DNA of 64,000 nt from Thermohalobaculum sp038534135. Its GTDB lineage: Bacteria > Pseudomonadota > Alphaproteobacteria > Rhodobacterales > Rhodobacteraceae. A program made the position numbers and the translations under genes. The notes beneath the pieces were generated by a model that worked only from the letters and a program-made list of their open reading frames with translations, was not told the DNA's origin and searched no databases. Location: the NCBI GenBank assembly GCA_038534135.1, contig JBCAXJ010000001.1:123441-187440 (forward strand), in the 5' to 3' direction. Position 1 is the stretch's first letter; each line of letters begins with the position of its first letter. This document shows positions 60,153-64,000 of the stretch, in pieces.

Positions 60153-61037
60153 TCACGATTGCGGATCCGTGTAATACGGCAACTCTTCAACGCGCGGCGC
60201 ATATCCGCCGGATGCCGCCAGCGCGTCCATATGGTCGGCGATCCCGGACAGTGTGGTGAACCAGACATCCTTGGTCTCGAGCGTGCGCTCGATCCACTGC
60301 TCGACCTGCCGCCAGCGCGCCAGGCGCCCGGTCAGGAACGGGTGCACGATCAGCATGAAGAACCCGCCCGCCGCGTACTGCGCGTCGAACTCCTCCCAGA
60401 AGCCCTTTAACCCCTCCGAGGGCGCTCGCACCGGCATCATGTAGCCGATCTCGTCGTAATGCGCGAAGGGCGGCCAGTCATCCGTGCCCCAGTGCACCGG
60501 CATCTCCCAAAGCTGCCCGCCCGGCGTGGTCATCCGGTACGGGATGTCATCGGCCATCAGCGAACTGTCATACCGGAAATCATGCTGCACCAGCAGGTCG
60601 ATCACCTGCTGTGTGACGTTGTAGACCGGTGCGCGAAACCCTTGCGGCGCCGCTCCGACAATCCGCCGATGCGCGTCCATCGCCTTCTCGAACGCCGCGA
60701 CCTGATCGGCTCCCTTGGTGACAATCGGATCCTCGTGGATCCAGCCATGGTGGCCGATCTCGTGCCCGCCTTGCAGGATTGCGTGGACGGCATCCGGATA
60801 GGTCTCGAGACACCAGCCGGGGATGAAGAACGACTGCGTCAACCCGAACCGGCGATAGGTGTCCAGAATGCGCGGGATCGCCACCGTCGGCCCATAGCGC
60901 CCCATGCTGATCGGATAAAGCCTGTCGTGCCCATCCTTGGGCCGTGCAACCTGAATAAGACTGTCCGCGTCCATGTCGAACGTGATCGCCACGGCACATT
61001 TCGCGCCATTCGGCCAGGGGACCGGGTTCTGTATCAT
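60153..61037 (-). CDS. NodB-fold (polysaccharide deacetylase-like) hydrolase
   Basis: A 294-residue polysaccharide-deacetylase-family protein without a signal peptide. Metal-region residues are the Asp cluster at 21-25 (F-D-M-D-A-D) and the G-H92-E-I-G-H-H-G-W motif. A cytosolic form of this length is more like PuuE allantoinase or PgdA of Helicobacter than secreted chitin deacetylases. The start ATG 61037 overlaps the ABC ATPase stop (ATGA); longer frames are shadows. It is the last gene of the Pot-type import operon, so it probably hydrolyses the imported compound. Confidence 0.85.
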   Translation of the reverse strand: MIQNPVPWPNGAKCAVAITFDMDADSLIQVARPKDGHDRLYPISMGRYGPTVAIPRILDTYRRFGLTQSFFIPGWCLETYPDAVHAILQGGHEIGHHGWIHEDPIVTKGADQVAAFEKAMDAHRRIVGAAPQGFRAPVYNVTQQVIDLLVQHDFRYDSSLMADDIPYRMTTPGGQLWEMPVHWGTDDWPPFAHYDEIGYMMPVRAPSEGLKGFWEEFDAQYAAGGFFMLIVHPFLTGRLARWRQVEQWIERTLETKDVWFTTLSGIADHMDALAASGGYAPRVEELPYYTDPQS

Positions 61038-62095
61038 GTCGTCTCCGGTGGCAGGATGTGAGCGTCCTTCAGATCCCATTTCGCATAAAACGGGCCATCC
61101 GAGTCCAGATCCAGCCCGGCAATGGCGCGTTCCTGCATCTGAACCTTGATTTCCTCGCCACGGTCCGTCTCGAAGAACAGCGTGACGACCGAGCCGATGA
61201 ATTCCTCCGAGATCAGCCGCAGCGGTGCGTGCCATGGGATCTCGGTGCGCGAGATCTCGACCTGATCGGCCGCGAGCACGAGGGTGAACTTCTGACCAAG
61301 GCTGGCGTCCGGCGGCGCGCTGCAAAAGCCGAACGGCGTCTCCAGCCCATTATGCGTCATCGTCGCCGTCATGATGTTGTTGCGCCCGACGAACTCGGCC
61401 ACGAACCGAGAGGCAGGCGCGCGGTAGATCTCGCGGGCCGAGCCGACCTGCGCGATCCGCCCCTGGGACATGATCACGACCCGGTCCGCCATGGCGAACG
61501 CTTCGGATTGCGAGTGGGTGACATAGACAAACGTGATTCCCAGCTCACGCTGCAGCCGTGTCAGAACGCCCTGCATCCGGATCACGAGGTGCGCGTCCAG
61601 CGCCGAAAGCGGCTCGTCCAGCAACAGGATCTGCGGCTCCGTCACAAGGCTGCGGGCAAGCGCGACGCGCTGGCGCTGTCCACCCGACAGGGTCTCGACA
61701 TTGCGCTCGGCGAATTGTCCGATCTCCAGCCGCTCCAGCCACTCCAGCGCCCGGCGCTTGCGGTCACCGGCCTCGACGCCGCGCATCTTCAGCCCGAACT
61801 CGACATTCTCTCGCGCGTTCAGAAACGGGAACAACGCCAGAGACTGCCAGACCATCGGCGTGTCACGCTCATGCACCGGGACATCGTTCATCACGCGGCC
61901 ACCAATGCGAATCTCGCCTTCCGTGGGTCCTTCCAGCCCGGCCAGCATCCGCAATGTCGTGGTCTTGCCGCAGCCGGACGGCCCCATGATGGCGATGAAC
62001 TCGCCCGCCCCGATGTCCAGGTCCAGCGTGTGGACGGCGGTGAAATCGCCGTAGCGCTTGACGACATCGGTGAGAGTGACCAGCGGCTCCGTCAT
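61034..62095 (-). CDS. ABC transporter ATPase, spermidine/putrescine (PotA) type
   Basis: A 353-residue ATPase with Walker A G-P-S-G-C-G-K-T (38-45), signature L-S-G-G-Q-R-Q-R, Walker B L-L-L-D-E-P-L-S-A-L-D, and a C-terminal TOBE regulatory domain. Family members import polyamines, Fe(III) or sugars; the operon's paired permeases fit the polyamine group. It overlaps the NodB-fold gene downstream (ATGA) and the permease upstream (ATGA). Confidence 0.94.
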   Translation of the reverse strand: MTEPLVTLTDVVKRYGDFTAVHTLDLDIGAGEFIAIMGPSGCGKTTTLRMLAGLEGPTEGEIRIGGRVMNDVPVHERDTPMVWQSLALFPFLNARENVEFGLKMRGVEAGDRKRRALEWLERLEIGQFAERNVETLSGGQRQRVALARSLVTEPQILLLDEPLSALDAHLVIRMQGVLTRLQRELGITFVYVTHSQSEAFAMADRVVIMSQGRIAQVGSAREIYRAPASRFVAEFVGRNNIMTATMTHNGLETPFGFCSAPPDASLGQKFTLVLAADQVEISRTEIPWHAPLRLISEEFIGSVVTLFFETDRGEEIKVQMQERAIAGLDLDSDGPFYAKWDLKDAHILPPETT

Positions 62096-62877
62096 GTGCG
62101 CGCAACCTTTGAGATGAAGAAGACCTGCGCCAGCACGACCAGCGTGATCGAGGTCAGGAACACCAGCGAGCCGATCGCATTGACCTGCGGGTCGATATTA
62201 CCCTGCACGATCTCCAGGATCACGACCGGCACCGTCTTGTTGAGGCCCGAGACGAACCACGCCACCGCGAACTCGTCGAACGACACTGCCGCCGTCAGAC
62301 AGGCCGCCGAGATGATTGCCGGGCGGCAGAACGGCAGGATCACCTCACGCAGCGCGGTCCACTCCGACGCGCCGAGGTTCCAGGCCGCGGCCTCCAGGTT
62401 CGGATCGATCTGGTTCAGCCTCAGCCGGATCACCGCCATCGCAAACGGCGCCGTCAGCACCGAATGCGCGATGATCACCGACCAAAGCTGCCCCGAGGCG
62501 CCAATCCAACTCAGCCACGCCAGCATCGCCAGCGCCATAATGATCAGCGGGATCGTCGGCGGCAGCAGGATCAGCGCCAGGTAAGGTCCCTTCAGTCGGA
62601 AGCTGAACCGATAATCGGTGTAGGCCGTGCAGAACCCCAACAGCGTCGCGATCGCGCTGGTCGACAGCGACACGATGAGCGAGTTGATCGCCGCCTCGCC
62701 GATCTCCGGATCGGCAAAGATCGTCTCGTACCAGTGCGTCGTGAAACTCCCCAGCGGGATCGTCGGGAACCGGTCCGAGTTGAACGAGAACACCACCGAG
62801 AACAGGATCGGCGCGAAGATGAACACGAAGACCAGCGCCAGCCAGCCATAAAGCACGACGGGCAGCACGCGGGTCAC
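62092..62877 (-). CDS. ABC transporter permease, PotC type
   Basis: Second permease, 261 residues, with about six transmembrane helices. The EAA-type motif E-A-A-A-W-N-L-G-A-S-E-W lies near residue 167. Start taken at GTG 62877, which forms a GTGA overlap with the preceding permease stop; an upstream frame to 62976 is a shadow. It closes the transmembrane pore with the PotB-type partner. Confidence 0.92.
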   Translation of the reverse strand: MTRVLPVVLYGWLALVFVFIFAPILFSVVFSFNSDRFPTIPLGSFTTHWYETIFADPEIGEAAINSLIVSLSTSAIATLLGFCTAYTDYRFSFRLKGPYLALILLPPTIPLIIMALAMLAWLSWIGASGQLWSVIIAHSVLTAPFAMAVIRLRLNQIDPNLEAAAWNLGASEWTALREVILPFCRPAIISAACLTAAVSFDEFAVAWFVSGLNKTVPVVILEIVQGNIDPQVNAIGSLVFLTSITLVVLAQVFFISKVART

Positions 62878-63710
62878 TTTGACGGCCTCTTGCGGTAGGC
62901 CAGCCATATCGCGGTCGCGGCGATCGAGAACAGCGTGATCATCATCATCACCGCAACCACGGCGGCGCGCGGCCATTGCTGTCCGGACTTGGTCGTGTCG
63001 ATGATCAGGATCGGCAGGGTCGGCGGCGTCGATCCGCCCAGGTAATACGGTGCCACGAAGTCTCCGAAACTCAGGATGAAACAGAACAACGCGGCGACGA
63101 TCAGCCCGGTCTTTGCCAGCGGAATGACCACCGTCCAGATCACGCGCGGAGGCGGACAGCCGAGGTTCCGTGCGGCCTGGACAAGGTTCTGGTCAATATT
63201 GGCCAGCGCGATGGTCTGAAGGATCACCACCAGCGGCAGTGTCAGGGTCAGGTATCCGACAATCGTTCCGAAGGGCGTGTTCAGCATCGTAAACGGGCCG
63301 AACCCCGCAACACCAAAGCCTGCATTGAGAACCCCGGATTCCGCCAGGATCACGAACCACGAGAAGGTCCGCACCAGATAGGACGTGAAGAATGGAATGA
63401 TCAGCAAGAAGATCGCCCAGCGCCGCACGGTCGCGGACACCCGGAACGCCAGCGTCCACGCCGCCGGAAATCCCACCAGCGTGGCCGTCACCGTGGACAG
63501 AGCCGCCATCTGAAGCGTGTACCAGTAGCTGTCCCAGACATAGCCGCGTGTCAGCATCCGCGCCCAGTTCTTCAGCTCAAACGCCTCTTCCATGCGGTAG
63601 TTCTTCACCAGGAAGAAGGACATCGCGACCATGAAGACAAGCGGTCCGACAAAGAACAGCGCCTGCCACAGAATAATCGGCAAGCGGAAGGTCAGGGCGA
63701 AGCGCGTCAT
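62874..63710 (-). CDS. ABC transporter permease, PotB type
   Basis: First permease of the Pot-type importer, 278 residues, with six predicted helices and the family-typical N-terminal L-P-I-I-L-W-Q-A-L-F-F-V-G-P-L segment and EAA-type motif A-A-R-N-L-G-C-P-P-P near residue 184. Its start at ATG 63710 is close to the damaged end of the contig; the substrate-binding protein gene that normally accompanies it is not in the window. Confidence 0.93.
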   Translation of the reverse strand: MTRFALTFRLPIILWQALFFVGPLVFMVAMSFFLVKNYRMEEAFELKNWARMLTRGYVWDSYWYTLQMAALSTVTATLVGFPAAWTLAFRVSATVRRWAIFLLIIPFFTSYLVRTFSWFVILAESGVLNAGFGVAGFGPFTMLNTPFGTIVGYLTLTLPLVVILQTIALANIDQNLVQAARNLGCPPPRVIWTVVIPLAKTGLIVAALFCFILSFGDFVAPYYLGGSTPPTLPILIIDTTKSGQQWPRAAVVAVMMMITLFSIAATAIWLAYRKRPSK

Positions 63711-63796
63711 CCGGCGCCCGTGGCTGCAATGGCGCTGATTGGCAAGGCTTGCGCCGATATGCCTTCGGCATAACAGCGCGCGCTTGCGGCGGCCCG

Positions 63797-64000
<204 letters not shown>

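Overview
The window is high-GC DNA with densely packed, co-directional operons that often overlap by 4 bases (ATGA/GTGA). It looks like an alphaproteobacterium, most likely of the Rhodobacterales. The evidence is a VPLPA-type CTERM protein, a MucR-family regulator, many TRAP and ABC importers, ethylmalonyl-CoA pathway genes (ccrA, ecm) and protocatechuate dioxygenase genes. The last ~200 bases are homopolymer runs and look like a contig-end artefact.

Layout. 1-5.5 kb (+): a dipeptide/oligopeptide-type ABC importer followed by a cobalt-type nitrile hydratase alpha subunit with only the C-terminal half of a beta subunit. 5.5-9.6 kb (-): a CTERM protein, then a sulfatase-pcaC-pcaH-pcaG operon. 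10-18.2 kb (-): a type II DMSO-reductase-family operon in the order alpha, beta, TorD-like chaperone, heme-b gamma subunit (the A-B-D-C order of dimethylsulfide, chlorate and selenate enzymes), extended by an Mrp-type Fe-S ATPase and a 14-repeat beta-propeller. 18.4-21.5 kb (+): a divergent tripartite hybrid kinase and OmpR-type regulator. 21.6-29.3 kb (-): two complete TRAP transporters and a D-aminoacylase-like amidohydrolase, with a divergent MocR-type regulator and an epoxide hydrolase beyond it. 32.2-35.3 kb: a sparse region with a histidine-phosphatase homologue lacking its catalytic His, a small acidic protein, a MucR regulator and tRNA-Gly(CCC). 35.4-44.4 kb: mostly core metabolism, with dapE, an esterase, ecm, a PlsB-type acyltransferase and ccrA.

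44.5-57 kb: a catabolic island with LysR/pirin, two AraC regulators each beside a YcaC-type isochorismatase-fold hydrolase, two YtcJ-type amidohydrolases (one Tat-exported, one cytosolic), an XapX protein, a beta-barrel porin and an MFS exporter carrying an extra C-terminal domain. 57-63.8 kb: a MarR regulator with a perfect palindromic operator, a PanB homologue that has lost two catalytic residues and is paired with a Rieske oxygenase, a nucleoside/nucleobase deaminase, a NodB-fold hydrolase and a Pot-type ABC importer cut by the contig end.

The most unusual systems are the extended type II molybdoenzyme operon with its own two-component system, the paired AraC/hydrolase/amidohydrolase island, and the PanB-like/Rieske pair. 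The functions proposed for these are inferences from motifs and gene order.
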